A stretch of DNA of 64,000 bases. Source: Flavobacterium sp. Its GTDB lineage: Bacteria; Bacteroidota; Bacteroidia; Flavobacteriales; Flavobacteriaceae. Shown in pieces: positions 33,935 through 42,849 of the stretch. Under the pieces are notes generated by a model. The model searched no databases. It saw nothing but the letters and a program-made list of their open reading frames with translations, and was not told where the DNA came from. How positions within the stretch are numbered: position 1 is the first letter of the stretch; each line of letters begins with the position of its first letter. Location of the stretch: NCBI RefSeq assembly GCF_028689845.1, contig NZ_JAQVCH010000001.1, positions 1 through 64,000 on the forward strand, in the 5' to 3' direction. Both the position numbers and the translations under genes were made by a program.

Positions 33935-35962
33935 TTATTCAATAGGTATATCGATGGTTATACTTGTTCCTTTTCCTTTTTTTGATTTTATTTCAAATGT
34001 TCCCTGACACGAAGTTACACGAGATTCTATATTTTGCAAACCAATTCCTTTACTTTTTTTATCAACATCAAATCCAACACCATCATCAAGTATGGTTAAA
34101 TGAATATTTTCAGCATCTTTAATTAAATTGACTGAAACATTTTTAGCAAAGGCGTATTTATTAATATTCTGTAATGATTCTTGAATAATTCGGTACACAT
34201 TAATTTTAACATCATTATTAATTTTGTCCCAATTAAAAGAAGAATCTATTTTATATAGTAATAATCTATCTTCAGACAAAACTTTCTGCTCTTCCAATAA
34301 ATTTGTTAAAATGGCTACAAAGTTATTAATTAAAGCAAACTTTTCTCTACTCAATTCATGTGAAATTTCTCGAATATCTTGTTCAATATTTTTCAATTCT
34401 GAAATATAGTGATTTCTTCCATCAATTGCTTGTTCATCACTTTTTTTGTTTAAGCTATCAAGGTTTAGACGAGCTCCAAATAAACGCCCTAACACGCCAT
34501 CATGAAGCTCTTGTCCGATACGTTGTTTTTCTTTTTGAATAACATCATCTAATTGTTTTTGCTGACTCAACATCAAGGCATAAATTTCCTCATTAGCTCT
34601 CTGTTGGGCTTCACGAAGCTTAAAACGGGCATTTCTATTTTTCTGATCACGAATTATATATAATAACACCACAATAAAAAAGGCTAATAAAGTGAAAAGA
34701 ATAATATTTCTATTCTGAATAGTTAATTGCTCCTTTTGTCTTTTAATTTCATCAGTTTCAAATTCAATTCTGGCAAATTTCTCGCTTACTTTTCGTTCTG
34801 TTTGAATTAAAGTATCGCTCAAACTCACGTATTGTTTAGAATAGTAATTGCTTTTTTCTGTTTCTACATTACCTAGCTGCTTCAATGTCAACAATTGATG
34901 CCCAATACTGTTTGACTGAAGTGCAAGATTGTGAGCCTCTACCGCATAGCTTAAAGCACTGTCTTTTTGTTTCATATCATTGTAATATTCGGAAAGGTGA
35001 ATTTTACTAACGATTATCCCAGTTACTACGTTTAAACTATCTCTGATTTTTAAGGCTTGGTAAAATGAATTAGGCAGGTCAGAAAAATCATTAACCTTTA
35101 ATTTAGCATGAGATAAATTATCCAAAACCATCGCGTATAAAGCAGTATCATCCTTTTTTAAATTAGGTTCTTTATAAGCAAGATTAAAGTTGATAAAAGC
35201 ATCCTCAAACTCATTTTTATTTTTATAAATTAAACCTATGTTGTTGAGGGTGCTCGCTTTGCGTTGTAGAAATTTGGGGATTTCATTTTTTTCAACAATC
35301 GCAAGGGCTTTTCTATGAAAATCAATAGCATTATCATAATCACCTAACTCCGTTAAAGACATCCCAATTAAACTAAGGGCCTGATATTCTAAATAACTGT
35401 CTTTACCCAAACGCAAAAACTTCATCGCAATATAGGCGGAATTTTCAGCTCCTCGAAAATCCCGATTATTAAATTGAATTTCTGCTTTATTGAGGTACAT
35501 TTCCCCTATATTCAAGTTGTCTTTAAGCTTTAGGTATTCTTTTTCTGCTTGGTTATAATACAAATAAGCACTATCACTTTTGACTACTTTTTTATAGTAA
35601 TCTCCCAAAAAAGAGTAAGATCTTGCCAAGTTGAGTGTGTCGTCTACTTGTTGAGCTAAAAGCTTAATTTTTTCAGAGGTTTTTCTAAAATCTTCAAATT
35701 TATTTAGATTAAAATAGCGGATAGCTACTCTGAGGTAATTTTTCCGATTAGTAGAATCATTAGGAAGTGCTTCAACAATAGAAAGTGCTTTTGTATTATT
35801 TTTATAACGTTCACTAAAATTAAGGTTATCGTCAAAGGCATTGTCCAAAAAGAGAGAAAGAGAATCTTGCTTATTTTCTTTGTCTGATAGATTGTTCTTA
35901 TTATCTGAACAAAAGGTCAAAAAAACGAATGCAAATGCTAATAAGAAGGTTTTCTTTTTCAA
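33935..35962 (-). CDS. TPR-containing sensor histidine kinase (lipoprotein-type signal)
   Basis: About 675 residues. A TTG at 35962 gives MKKKTFLLAFAFVFLTFCSDN with a lipobox-like FLTFC; the earlier TTG at 35986 lies in the promoter. Residues about 50-390 are tetratricopeptide repeats (DYDNAIDFHRKALAIVEKN, FEDAFINFNLAYKEP) facing the periplasm, since a single helix (NIILFTLLAFFIVVLLYII) follows. The cytoplasmic part has a HisKA_3 domain with the phosphoacceptor in RIGQELHDGVLGRLFGARL and an ATPase domain (DDGVGFDVDKKSKGIGLQNIESR). It pairs with the regulator downstream. Periplasmic TPRs suit peptide or protein sensing; the neighbouring repeat protein is a candidate ligand (inference). Confidence 0.88.
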   Translation of the reverse strand: MKKKTFLLAFAFVFLTFCSDNKNNLSDKENKQDSLSLFLDNAFDDNLNFSERYKNNTKALSIVEALPNDSTNRKNYLRVAIRYFNLNKFEDFRKTSEKIKLLAQQVDDTLNLARSYSFLGDYYKKVVKSDSAYLYYNQAEKEYLKLKDNLNIGEMYLNKAEIQFNNRDFRGAENSAYIAMKFLRLGKDSYLEYQALSLIGMSLTELGDYDNAIDFHRKALAIVEKNEIPKFLQRKASTLNNIGLIYKNKNEFEDAFINFNLAYKEPNLKKDDTALYAMVLDNLSHAKLKVNDFSDLPNSFYQALKIRDSLNVVTGIIVSKIHLSEYYNDMKQKDSALSYAVEAHNLALQSNSIGHQLLTLKQLGNVETEKSNYYSKQYVSLSDTLIQTERKVSEKFARIEFETDEIKRQKEQLTIQNRNIILFTLLAFFIVVLLYIIRDQKNRNARFKLREAQQRANEEIYALMLSQQKQLDDVIQKEKQRIGQELHDGVLGRLFGARLNLDSLNKKSDEQAIDGRNHYISELKNIEQDIREISHELSREKFALINNFVAILTNLLEEQKVLSEDRLLLYKIDSSFNWDKINNDVKINVYRIIQESLQNINKYAFAKNVSVNLIKDAENIHLTILDDGVGFDVDKKSKGIGLQNIESRVTSCQGTFEIKSKKGKGTSITIDIPIE

Positions 35963-35983
35963 TTTTTCTAGGTTAAGACTAGT

Positions 35984-35991
35984 CAAATATA
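35984..35991 (-). promoter_or_regulatory. -7 element of the sensor kinase
   Basis: On the minus strand TATATTTG matches TAnnTTTG and lies 21 bases before the TTG at 35962. It gives the kinase operon a transcript separate from the repeat-protein gene. Confidence 0.5.
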
Positions 35992-36001
35992 AATAAAAAA
36001 A

Positions 36002-36025
36002 AAGACTACTTTTAAAAGTAGTCTT
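36002..36025 (-). terminator. Terminator of the repeat-protein gene
   Basis: A perfect 24-base palindrome (AAGACTACTTTT and its complement) followed on the minus strand by a T run, 27 bases after the repeat-protein stop. Confidence 0.85.
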
Positions 36026-36052
36026 AAATATATTTTTGTTTGAATTTGTGAA

Positions 36053-36468
36053 TTACACTAAATCTCTCTTTTTTGATGGACTAGTTGAATATTCTCCTGT
36101 TTCTGTAACCATTACTAAATCTCTTTTCTTAGAAGGACTAGTTGAATACTCTCCAGTATCATTTGTAGAGTCAGCAGAGAATAATAAATCTCTCTTTTTT
36201 GATGGACTAGTTGAATATTCTCCTGTTTCTGTAGCCATCACTAAATCTCTCTTCTTAGATGGACTAGTTGAATACTCTCCAGTTTCTGTAGCCATCACTA
36301 AATCTCTCTTTTTTGATGGACTAGTTGAATACTCTCCAGTTTCGCTTGTTGCCTCATTTGTAATTAAAAGGTCTCTTTTCTTTGATGGGCTAGTTGAATA
36401 TTCTCCTGTTTCTGTAGCCATCACTAAATCTCTTTTCTTAGATGGGCTAGTTGAATACTCTCCAGTTT
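36053..36468. repeat. Seven tandem 42-base coding repeats
   Basis: A 42-base core encoding 14 residues recurs seven times with 15- or 27-base linkers. Copies differ mostly at silent positions (TCT/CTT and GGA/GGG variants), so the protein repeat is conserved more than the DNA. Confidence 0.9.
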
Positions 36469-36571
36469 CCATTAATTGTGGTTCGTCATTAGCAATGTTC
36501 TTATTAGTAAAATCTGTCGATGTTACAGAAGCGAACATAAATAAACCTAAAAATGCGAATAATGTCTTCAT
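36053..36571 (-). CDS. Secreted seven-repeat TGEYSTSPSKKRDL protein
   Basis: The 172-residue protein has a signal peptide (MKTLFAFLGLFMFASVTS), a short acidic spacer, then seven perfect copies of TGEYSTSPSKKRDL at residues 36-49, 55-68, 78-91, 97-110, 116-129, 139-152 and 158-171. The linkers are VMATE (three), VMVTE, LITNEATSE and LFSADSTND. Each unit has a basic KKR, a possible protease site that would release repeats of about 19 residues. The ATG at 36571 gives the signal peptide. It lies next to the TPR sensor kinase with its own terminator and a possible TATTTTTA promoter element at 36684-36691 (minus). I know of no family. A multi-copy signal peptide is one reading; a structural surface protein is another. 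Confidence 0.85.
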   Translation of the reverse strand: MKTLFAFLGLFMFASVTSTDFTNKNIANDEPQLMETGEYSTSPSKKRDLVMATETGEYSTSPSKKRDLLITNEATSETGEYSTSPSKKRDLVMATETGEYSTSPSKKRDLVMATETGEYSTSPSKKRDLLFSADSTNDTGEYSTSPSKKRDLVMVTETGEYSTSPSKKRDLV

Positions 36572-36790
36572 ATTATAATAGTTTTTAGTTTTTGTTTTAA
36601 TTTTTTGGTGCAATCTTAAATAGTGTGGCAATTTCATGAGCTGAGAGATGGTTGCCAAACGTGGACATTTCTCATTCACGGTGTAAAAATATATCGCATC
36701 TCTTATTACACCAATAAAATAAAGGGATGAATGGTAGATGTCATCCTTTCGGTTGTAGAATGCAATAAAATCTTGGTGGAATACCTTCTT

Positions 36791-37903
36791 TTAAATATCT
36801 TTAAAATTAGTGCCCGCTAGTTGGACAATAAGTTGCTCTACCTTCTCTTTGTAGCCCTTAGAAAACGGAAGTTGGGTTTTCGAGTTTTTAATGTAGCAAA
36901 CCGTATTTCCAGTGTGAACTCTGGAAACAAAGTTTTTATTAACGATATAGCTGTTATGAATCCGAAAGAAGTTTTCAGGTAAATTTTCTTCAAAATATTT
37001 TAATGTTTTAAAAGCAATAATCACTTCTCCATTTTTCATAGTGATATCCGTTGAGTTATTGTCTGCTTTTAAAAAAGCAATTTCATCCAATTCTAAAAAT
37101 CGATAATCGCCGTAGGATTTAATACAAATTAAATTGCGTTCTACTTCTTCTTTTGGAACAATAGCACGAATCGAAAGCTCTGATAGCGACTTAATTTCAG
37201 CTAAAATAGGTTCTAGTTCCATCGTCTTAGATTCTTTTGGCAATTGTTCTAAAAGCACTTCAGAAAGTTGCTTTACAATAATTTCAGTATTTAATGTTTC
37301 TTTTTTAGCACTCCCTAATTCTAAAATTGCCTCTTTTAACCCCGAAATTTCATTTTTCAACTGAACTAGCCATTCTTCTTGATTTGGCTGAGTTTGAATC
37401 GGTAAGGTGTGTAATGAAAGAGATGAGTTTGAACGCTCTTCCGGAAGATTCTCTTTTTCTTCCAAAATATTCGATGGTGTTTCTTGTAATATTCTAGGTT
37501 TCGGATTTAATCGAATAACAGGAATATCGTTTGTTTTTTCAAATCGTAATACTGCTTTTCGTACCTCACTAACCGCAAACGGTTTAAGTAGAAAGTCCAA
37601 AACATCAAATTTTAACGCATCGAATGCCTTTGAAGCATCGTGGGAAATTGCAATCACTTGTGGTATTTTTTTTAAATACCGATGTAATTCGTTGATAAAC
37701 AATAAAGAAAGACCAGAAGCAGACGAAATTGGATTAATTTCTAGAAAAATAAAATCGGGTTGGTGTTCTAACACAAGATTCAAAGCATCATCATACTGTG
37801 TAGCTGAGCCTAAAAGTGTAAAATTTGAAAAACCTTCCATAACGGACTGTATTTTCAAAATACTTTTAGTATCATCATCAAGAATGAGATATGAATAATT
37901 CAT
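36791..37903 (-). CDS. LytTR transcription regulator with Glu in place of the phosphoacceptor
   Basis: A 370-residue protein: receiver-like domain (1-125), a long linker with a coiled segment (about 165-260), and a LytTR DNA-binding domain (about 262-365; SYGDYRFLELDEIAFLKADNNSTDI, FRIHNSYIVNKNFV). The receiver keeps D9-D11 and K107 in FLLKPF but has E55 in FIFLEINP where the phosphorylated Asp should be. It may therefore act without phosphorylation or mimic the active state. LytTR domains bind direct repeats about 22 bases apart, and such boxes lie at 32931-33234, so this regulator is a candidate for controlling them. It is probably a single-gene unit. Confidence 0.85.
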   Translation of the reverse strand: MNYSYLILDDDTKSILKIQSVMEGFSNFTLLGSATQYDDALNLVLEHQPDFIFLEINPISSASGLSLLFINELHRYLKKIPQVIAISHDASKAFDALKFDVLDFLLKPFAVSEVRKAVLRFEKTNDIPVIRLNPKPRILQETPSNILEEKENLPEERSNSSLSLHTLPIQTQPNQEEWLVQLKNEISGLKEAILELGSAKKETLNTEIIVKQLSEVLLEQLPKESKTMELEPILAEIKSLSELSIRAIVPKEEVERNLICIKSYGDYRFLELDEIAFLKADNNSTDITMKNGEVIIAFKTLKYFEENLPENFFRIHNSYIVNKNFVSRVHTGNTVCYIKNSKTQLPFSKGYKEKVEQLIVQLAGTNFKDI

Positions 37904-38257
37904 AAACCTATCAAATCTGTTAATTAAAACGTAGGGTGCACCAACAACCTTTTGTTTTAGTTTCTATATTAAGCTGATTTGTAGGTTATTAGATTAAAAT
38001 TTGGGGATATTTTAAACTTTAACAATTTTAATTATAATAATTTAATAAAACAGGGACTAATTATTATAATTATTAACAAACATAAGTTAAAAACACACTT
38101 GGAAATGTAAATTTTCTTGCTTTTCGACAAGTTGCAAAATACACCGATAAAAAACTTAATCCCTTTAAATTTGAATCTAAAATCAGCAATTGTTAAAATT
38201 GAAAACACTTTATAAAAGTTGGTTTACTAATTGTTATTTTCGCAAAAAAATAATCTT
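37904..38257. other. Divergent intergenic region
   Basis: These 354 very AT-rich bases separate the LytTR regulator from a divergent outer-membrane protein gene. No gene or strong hairpin is seen. A minus-strand near-match to the -7 element (CAGATTTG) lies just before the regulator start, and TATTTTCG lies close upstream of 38258. Confidence 0.4.
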
Positions 38258-38785
38258 ATGAAAAAATTATTCTTACTACTACTTTGTCTTTTGAGTTTAA
38301 ATTTATTTGCACAAGAAGAGGGAAAATCAAGTTTTAAAAGAAACGAAATCAAAGGAAACGCCTTATTTTTAGTATTAGGCACTTTTGAAGCAACTTATGA
38401 ACGTTTAATTAATGAAGAATCGGGGTTTGGAATTTCTTTACACGTTCCGTTTACGAACGATTCAGATATTAATTTTTCGGTAACCCCTTATTATAGGTTC
38501 TATTTTGGGAAAAAACCTGCTGCAGGCTTTTTTGTTGAAGGTTTTGGGATGCTGAATCAAGTAGATGATTATATTTATGATTACAACAGTAATTTTGAAG
38601 ATAAAAATGAAACCATCACCGATTTTGCTTTTGGTTTAGGGCTTGGCGGAAAATGGATTACGAATCGAGGAGTGATTTTTGAAATTAACGCTGGAGTTGG
38701 ACGAAATTTATTTAGCGAGTACAATGAAAACCGCGATTACGAGTTTATCGGTCGAGGTGGAATTACAGTTGGATATCGGTTTTAA
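38258..38785 (+). CDS. Predicted outer-membrane beta-barrel protein
   Basis: A 175-residue protein with a signal peptide (MKKLFLLLLCLLSLNLFAQ). Amphipathic strands follow (NALFLVLGTFEATYERLI, FSVTPYYRFYFGKK, GVIFEINAGVGRNLF), and it ends GRGGITVGYRF with a terminal Phe, as in outer-membrane barrels of about eight strands. It resembles DUF3575-type proteins of Bacteroidota. The ATG at 38258 is chosen over the TTG at 38231 because it starts the signal peptide. It shares a terminator with glyS. Confidence 0.7.
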   Translation: MKKLFLLLLCLLSLNLFAQEEGKSSFKRNEIKGNALFLVLGTFEATYERLINEESGFGISLHVPFTNDSDINFSVTPYYRFYFGKKPAAGFFVEGFGMLNQVDDYIYDYNSNFEDKNETITDFAFGLGLGGKWITNRGVIFEINAGVGRNLFSEYNENRDYEFIGRGGITVGYRF

Positions 38786-38804
38786 AAGCTATTGTTTTAA
38801 AACA

Positions 38805-38835
38805 AAAAATCCCAATTTTTAAGATTGGGATTTTT
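38805..38835. terminator. Bidirectional terminator
   Basis: AAAAATCCCAAT pairs with ATTGGGATTTTT around a seven-base loop. It lies between the convergent outer-membrane protein and glyS genes and can serve both. Confidence 0.85.
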
Positions 38836-38842
38836 GTTTTTA

Positions 38843-40384
38843 TTACATTTTCATCAGCCAGTTTCGCATGGAAACTTCGTTTTGTATAATTTCGCGTAAA
38901 GCAGAAATAGCAACTCTATCTTGTTTCATCGAATCTCGATGGCGAATCGTAACGGTTTTATCTTCTGCAGTTTGATGATCTACCGTAATGCAAAAAGGCG
39001 TTCCTAAGGCATCTTGTCTTCGATAACGTCTTCCTACGGCATCTTTCTCATCGTAAGCCACATTAAAATCCCATTTTAATTCTTCCATGATTTTTTTGGC
39101 AATGTCTGGTAAACCGTCCTTTTTGACCAAAGGCAAAATAGCTGCTTTTGTTGGAGCCAAAACAGAGGGCAAACGCAATACCGTTCGTGTTGAACCATCT
39201 TCTAAGGTTTCTTCTTTTAATGAATTAGAGAAAACTGCCAAAAACATACGATCTAATCCAACGGATGTTTCTACCACATAAGGAACATAATTTTTATTTT
39301 CTTCTGTATCAAAATATTGCAGTTTTTTTCCGGAAAACTGTTCATGTGCTTTTAAATCAAAATCGGTTCGCGAATGAATTCCTTCTAATTCTTTAAATCC
39401 AAAAGGGAAATTAAATTCAATATCGGCTGCTGCATTGGCATAATGAGCTAATTTTTCATGGTCATGAAAACGATAATTTTTTTCGCCTAAACCAAGGGAC
39501 AAATGCCAGTTTAAACGAGTTTCTTTCCAGTATTCATACCATTTCATCTCTTCGCCTGGTTTTACAAAAAACTGCATTTCCATTTGTTCAAATTCTCGCA
39601 TTCTAAAAATAAATTGGCGAGCCACAATTTCATTACGGAAAGCTTTTCCTGTTTGGGCAATTCCAAACGGAATTTTCATTCGTCCTGATTTTTGTACATT
39701 CAAAAAATTGACAAAAATACCTTGTGCTGTTTCTGGTCTGAGGTATAAATCCATAGCAGAATCGGCTGAAGCTCCTAATTTTGTGCCAAACATTAAGTTA
39801 AACTGGCGGACTTCTGTCCAATTTCTGGAGCCTGATTCCGGACAAGCAATTTCTAATTCTTCAATTAATGCTTTTACATCGGCCAAATCTTCATTCCCTA
39901 ACGAACGAGCCATTCGCTCCAAAATTTCGCGTTGTTTGGCTTTATATTCCATCACACGAGCATTGGTTGTAACATATTGTCCTTCGTCAAAAGAATCGCC
40001 AAAACGTTCTCTCGCTTTATCAATTTCTTTTTGAGCTTTTTGATTTAATTTTTCGGCATAATCCTCAATTAAAACGTCTGCTCGATATCTTCGTTTCGAA
40101 TCTTTGTTGTCAATTAACGGGTCGTTAAACGCATCAACGTGACCAGACGCCTTCCATGTAGTTGGATGCATAAAAATAGCGGAGTCAATTCCCACAATAT
40201 TTTCGTGCATTTGCACCATCGATTTCCACCAATATTCTCTAATGTTTTTCTTTAGTTCCACCCCGTTTTGAGCATAGTCATAAACTGCACTCAATCCGTC
40301 GTAAATTTCACTGGATTGAAAAATAAATCCGTACTCTTTTGCGTGTGAAATTACGTTTTTAAATAAATCTTCTTGTTTTGCCAT
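38843..40384 (-). CDS. glyS: Glycine--tRNA ligase
   Basis: A 513-residue class II synthetase of the homodimeric (eukaryote/Gram-positive-like) type that charges tRNA-Gly. It shows FNLMFGTKLGASADSAMDLYLRPETAQGIFVNF (motif 2 region with LRPETAQG), AFRNEIVARQFIFRMREFEQMEMQFF and YVVETSVGLDRMFLAVFSNS (motif 3). The anticodon-binding domain follows. The length is normal. The start MAKQEDLFKNVISHAKEYGF matches relatives. A -7 element lies 7 bases before the ATG, so its mRNA leader must be very short. Confidence 0.96.
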   Translation of the reverse strand: MAKQEDLFKNVISHAKEYGFIFQSSEIYDGLSAVYDYAQNGVELKKNIREYWWKSMVQMHENIVGIDSAIFMHPTTWKASGHVDAFNDPLIDNKDSKRRYRADVLIEDYAEKLNQKAQKEIDKARERFGDSFDEGQYVTTNARVMEYKAKQREILERMARSLGNEDLADVKALIEELEIACPESGSRNWTEVRQFNLMFGTKLGASADSAMDLYLRPETAQGIFVNFLNVQKSGRMKIPFGIAQTGKAFRNEIVARQFIFRMREFEQMEMQFFVKPGEEMKWYEYWKETRLNWHLSLGLGEKNYRFHDHEKLAHYANAAADIEFNFPFGFKELEGIHSRTDFDLKAHEQFSGKKLQYFDTEENKNYVPYVVETSVGLDRMFLAVFSNSLKEETLEDGSTRTVLRLPSVLAPTKAAILPLVKKDGLPDIAKKIMEELKWDFNVAYDEKDAVGRRYRRQDALGTPFCITVDHQTAEDKTVTIRHRDSMKQDRVAISALREIIQNEVSMRNWLMKM

Positions 40385-40391
40385 AATGATG

Positions 40392-40399
40392 CAAAAATA
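40392..40399 (-). promoter_or_regulatory. -7 element close to the glyS start
   Basis: On the minus strand TATTTTTG matches TAnnTTTG and ends 7 bases before the ATG at 40384. Confidence 0.45.
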
Positions 40400-40497
40400 T
40401 AAAAAGTGAAGAGATAAGCGAGCATGTTATGAAAGTTTTAAAAAAAATGTAATTTTAAAGCCTAGTTGCGTTCTTTACTTTAATAAACCGCTCAATT

Positions 40498-41178
40498 ATG
40501 CTGAAAGATTTACTTAATTTATTGTTTCCAAAGGTTTGTATGGCTTGCCGCGACGTCTTGCTAGCAAATGAGAATACAATTTGTGCTAGTTGTCGACATG
40601 AATTGCCCTTAACAAACCATGTAGAAACAGCATCAAATGAACTTAAACAGAAATTTTACGGGCGGCTTTCGCTTGAACATGCTTCTGCATTATTATATTT
40701 TCATAAAAAAGGATTGGTTCAAGAATTAATCCATCAATTAAAATACAAAAACAAACAAGAAATTGGTCATTTTTTAGGAGAATGGTATGCTTTTGATTTA
40801 AAATCAATTCATGAACAACATCATTTTGATGCGATAATTCCAGTTCCACTTCATCGAAAAAGAAAAATAGAACGCGGTTATAACCAGTTAACTACATTTG
40901 GTCAAGCACTCTCCAAATCATTAGAAGTACCGTTATGCGAAAATATTCTACATCGAGATAGTTATGCCGTAACTCAAACTAAAAAGAGTTTTCTAGATAG
41001 AATTGATTCCTCTAAAACGATTTTTGATGTGGAATTTACAGCAGAAGACCATCACAAACACTTTTTACTGATTGACGATGTAATGACAACAGGAGCTACT
41101 TTAGAAAAATGTGGCAAAGCACTCTTAAAAATTCCTGGAGCAAAATTAAGTATTGTCTGTATGGCTTACACGCATTGA
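40498..41178 (+). CDS. ComF-family phosphoribosyltransferase-like protein
   Basis: A 226-residue protein with an N-terminal zinc-finger-like pair (CMACRDVLLANENTICASC). The phosphoribosyltransferase domain follows with FDAIIPVPLHRKRKIERGYNQ and the PRPP loop LLIDDVMTTGATLEKC. ComF family proteins take part in DNA uptake in naturally competent bacteria, but many members have unknown roles. The ATG at 40498 starts MLKDLLNLLFPKVCMAC, the usual beginning. It is divergent from glyS. Confidence 0.85.
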   Translation: MLKDLLNLLFPKVCMACRDVLLANENTICASCRHELPLTNHVETASNELKQKFYGRLSLEHASALLYFHKKGLVQELIHQLKYKNKQEIGHFLGEWYAFDLKSIHEQHHFDAIIPVPLHRKRKIERGYNQLTTFGQALSKSLEVPLCENILHRDSYAVTQTKKSFLDRIDSSKTIFDVEFTAEDHHKHFLLIDDVMTTGATLEKCGKALLKIPGAKLSIVCMAYTH

Positions 41179-41208
41179 TTAACATAAACAAAATCCTAAA
41201 AGATTTTA

Positions 41209-41235
41209 TTTGCTTGAAATATAATTGTTATTTTG
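41209..41235 (+). promoter_or_regulatory. Promoter of the Ig-like lipoprotein gene
   Basis: TTTG at 41209-41212 and TATTTTG at 41229-41235, 16 bases apart, resemble the Bacteroidota -33/-7 pair. The ATG at 41260 lies 24 bases on. Confidence 0.45.
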
Positions 41236-41259
41236 CTACTTGAAATAAAGTCATTTTAC

Positions 41260-42849
41260 ATGAGAATTTTTATCCTATTTATACTTTCCATCTTACTAAC
41301 TAGTTGTGCCAAAAGAGGAACAATCACCGGTGGATTGAAAGATTCTATTCCACCAATCATGAAAATGAGTGAGCCAAAGAATTTTTCGACTGAATTTACG
41401 GGAAATAAAATCAAGCTTTATTTTGACGAATACATCAAGTTAAAAGACATCAATAAACAGTTGATTGTTTCGCCACCGATGAAAAATAAGCCTGTAATTT
41501 CTCCAACCTCAGCCACTAAAGTGCTCACGATAACCTTGAAAGACACCCTTTTGCCAAACACTACTTATAGTTTCAATTTTGGCCAAAGTATTCAAGACAA
41601 TAACGAAGGAAATCCGTATCAGCAATTTAAATATATTTTTTCAACGGGAACGTATATTGATTCCTTGCAATTAGTGGGTCAAATAAAAGATGCTTTCAGT
41701 AAAAAAGTAGACAATTTTGTATCGGTAATGCTCTATGAACGCAATGAAACCTTTTATGATTCAATTGTTTACAAAGAAGTGCCTCGTTATGTAACCAATA
41801 CGTTAGACAGTTTAAAAACCTTTCAATTAGACAACTTAAAAGCAGGAAGTTACTTATTAGTTGCAATGAAAGATGTGAACAATAATAATAAGTTTGATCC
41901 CAAAACAGATAAAATTGCATTTCATAATGAAGTTGTGACCATTCCGGATAGTGCTGCTTATGAATTAGAATTGTTTAAGGAGGAATTACCCTTTAAACCC
42001 ATTCGTCCCTCACAAGCGGCTGGAAATCGTATTTTATTAGGATATGAAGGCAAAGCAAAAGCGGTAAAACTTACGCTTCGAAACGGAAACGAAGTCATTC
42101 CCTCCGTAATTACACCATTTGAGAAAAAAGATTCCCTTCAAATATGGTTTAAACCAGTCAAAGCAGATTCACTTTCGCTTCATGTTAATTACAACAATCT
42201 TGAAAAAGAATATACCGTAAAATATAGCAAACAAAAAACAGATTCTTTACAAATTAGTCCTACTCAAACGAGCGTTTTACATTTAGGCGATCAATTCAGA
42301 TTAAAAAGTAGCGTGCCGATTAGCAAAATAAATCCTGAAAAAATTTCTATAATGAATAAGGATTCAATTCAAGTGGCATTTACTTCTTTTTATGATGAGG
42401 AAAATCAGCAAATTGAAATAGATTTTAAGAAGGAACCGCTCCAAAAGTATAAATTCACCCTTCTAAAAGGGGCTTTGACGGATATAATTGAACGTGAAAA
42501 CGATTCGGTTGTGTTTACACTCGGCACAAAGAATGTGAGCGATTACGGAAATTTACGCCTAAACTTAGAAGGAGTCAAATCGTTTCCAATTATAGTAGAA
42601 CTCACCAATGCAAAAGGCGATGTGCAAGCTTCTGCCTATTCGGAAGGAGAAACAACCCTTGATTTTACTTTTCTGCAACCCAATTTATTTACGATTCGGA
42701 TTATTTATGATACCAATAAAAATAAAATTTGGGATACCGGAAGTTATTTAGAAAAACGACAAACCGAAGAAGTTCGTTATTTTCCAACGGAGATTGATGT
42801 ACGAGCAAATTGGGATGTAGACCAAACGCTCAAATTAGGTGGAGGTTGA
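41260..42849 (+). CDS. Ig-like-domain lipoprotein
   Basis: About 529 residues. A lipoprotein signal (MRIFILFILSILLTSCAKRG, lipobox LTSC) is followed by GTITGGLKDSIPPIMKMSEP and an Ig-like domain (FTGNKIKLYFDEYIKLKDINKQLIVSPPM). This is a widespread Bacteroidota lipoprotein family with an N-terminal big-Ig-like domain and no assigned function. More beta-rich segments make up the rest (YSFNFGQSIQDNNEGNP, YLLVAMKDVNNNNKFDP). The ATG at 41260 fits the lipoprotein signal. Its stop abuts the stop of the nitrilase gene on the other strand with no spacing. Confidence 0.82.
   Translation: MRIFILFILSILLTSCAKRGTITGGLKDSIPPIMKMSEPKNFSTEFTGNKIKLYFDEYIKLKDINKQLIVSPPMKNKPVISPTSATKVLTITLKDTLLPNTTYSFNFGQSIQDNNEGNPYQQFKYIFSTGTYIDSLQLVGQIKDAFSKKVDNFVSVMLYERNETFYDSIVYKEVPRYVTNTLDSLKTFQLDNLKAGSYLLVAMKDVNNNNKFDPKTDKIAFHNEVVTIPDSAAYELELFKEELPFKPIRPSQAAGNRILLGYEGKAKAVKLTLRNGNEVIPSVITPFEKKDSLQIWFKPVKADSLSLHVNYNNLEKEYTVKYSKQKTDSLQISPTQTSVLHLGDQFRLKSSVPISKINPEKISIMNKDSIQVAFTSFYDEENQQIEIDFKKEPLQKYKFTLLKGALTDIIERENDSVVFTLGTKNVSDYGNLRLNLEGVKSFPIIVELTNAKGDVQASAYSEGETTLDFTFLQPNLFTIRIIYDTNKNKIWDTGSYLEKRQTEEVRYFPTEIDVRANWDVDQTLKLGGG

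Noticed and set aside
35963..35986. TTG start of the sensor kinase at 35986
   Set aside because: It overlaps the TATATTTG promoter element. The TTG at 35962 gives a proper lipoprotein signal.
36053..36468. CRISPR-like array of direct repeats
   Set aside because: The repeats are 42 bases with linkers of 15 or 27 bases that recur, are in frame, and encode a perfectly repeated peptide after a signal sequence. No cas genes are present.
36036..36578. Plus-strand open frame of 180 codons through the repeat gene
   Set aside because: It is a by-product of the tandem repeats. The minus-strand frame has a signal peptide, a terminator and sensible composition; the plus-strand frame has none of these.
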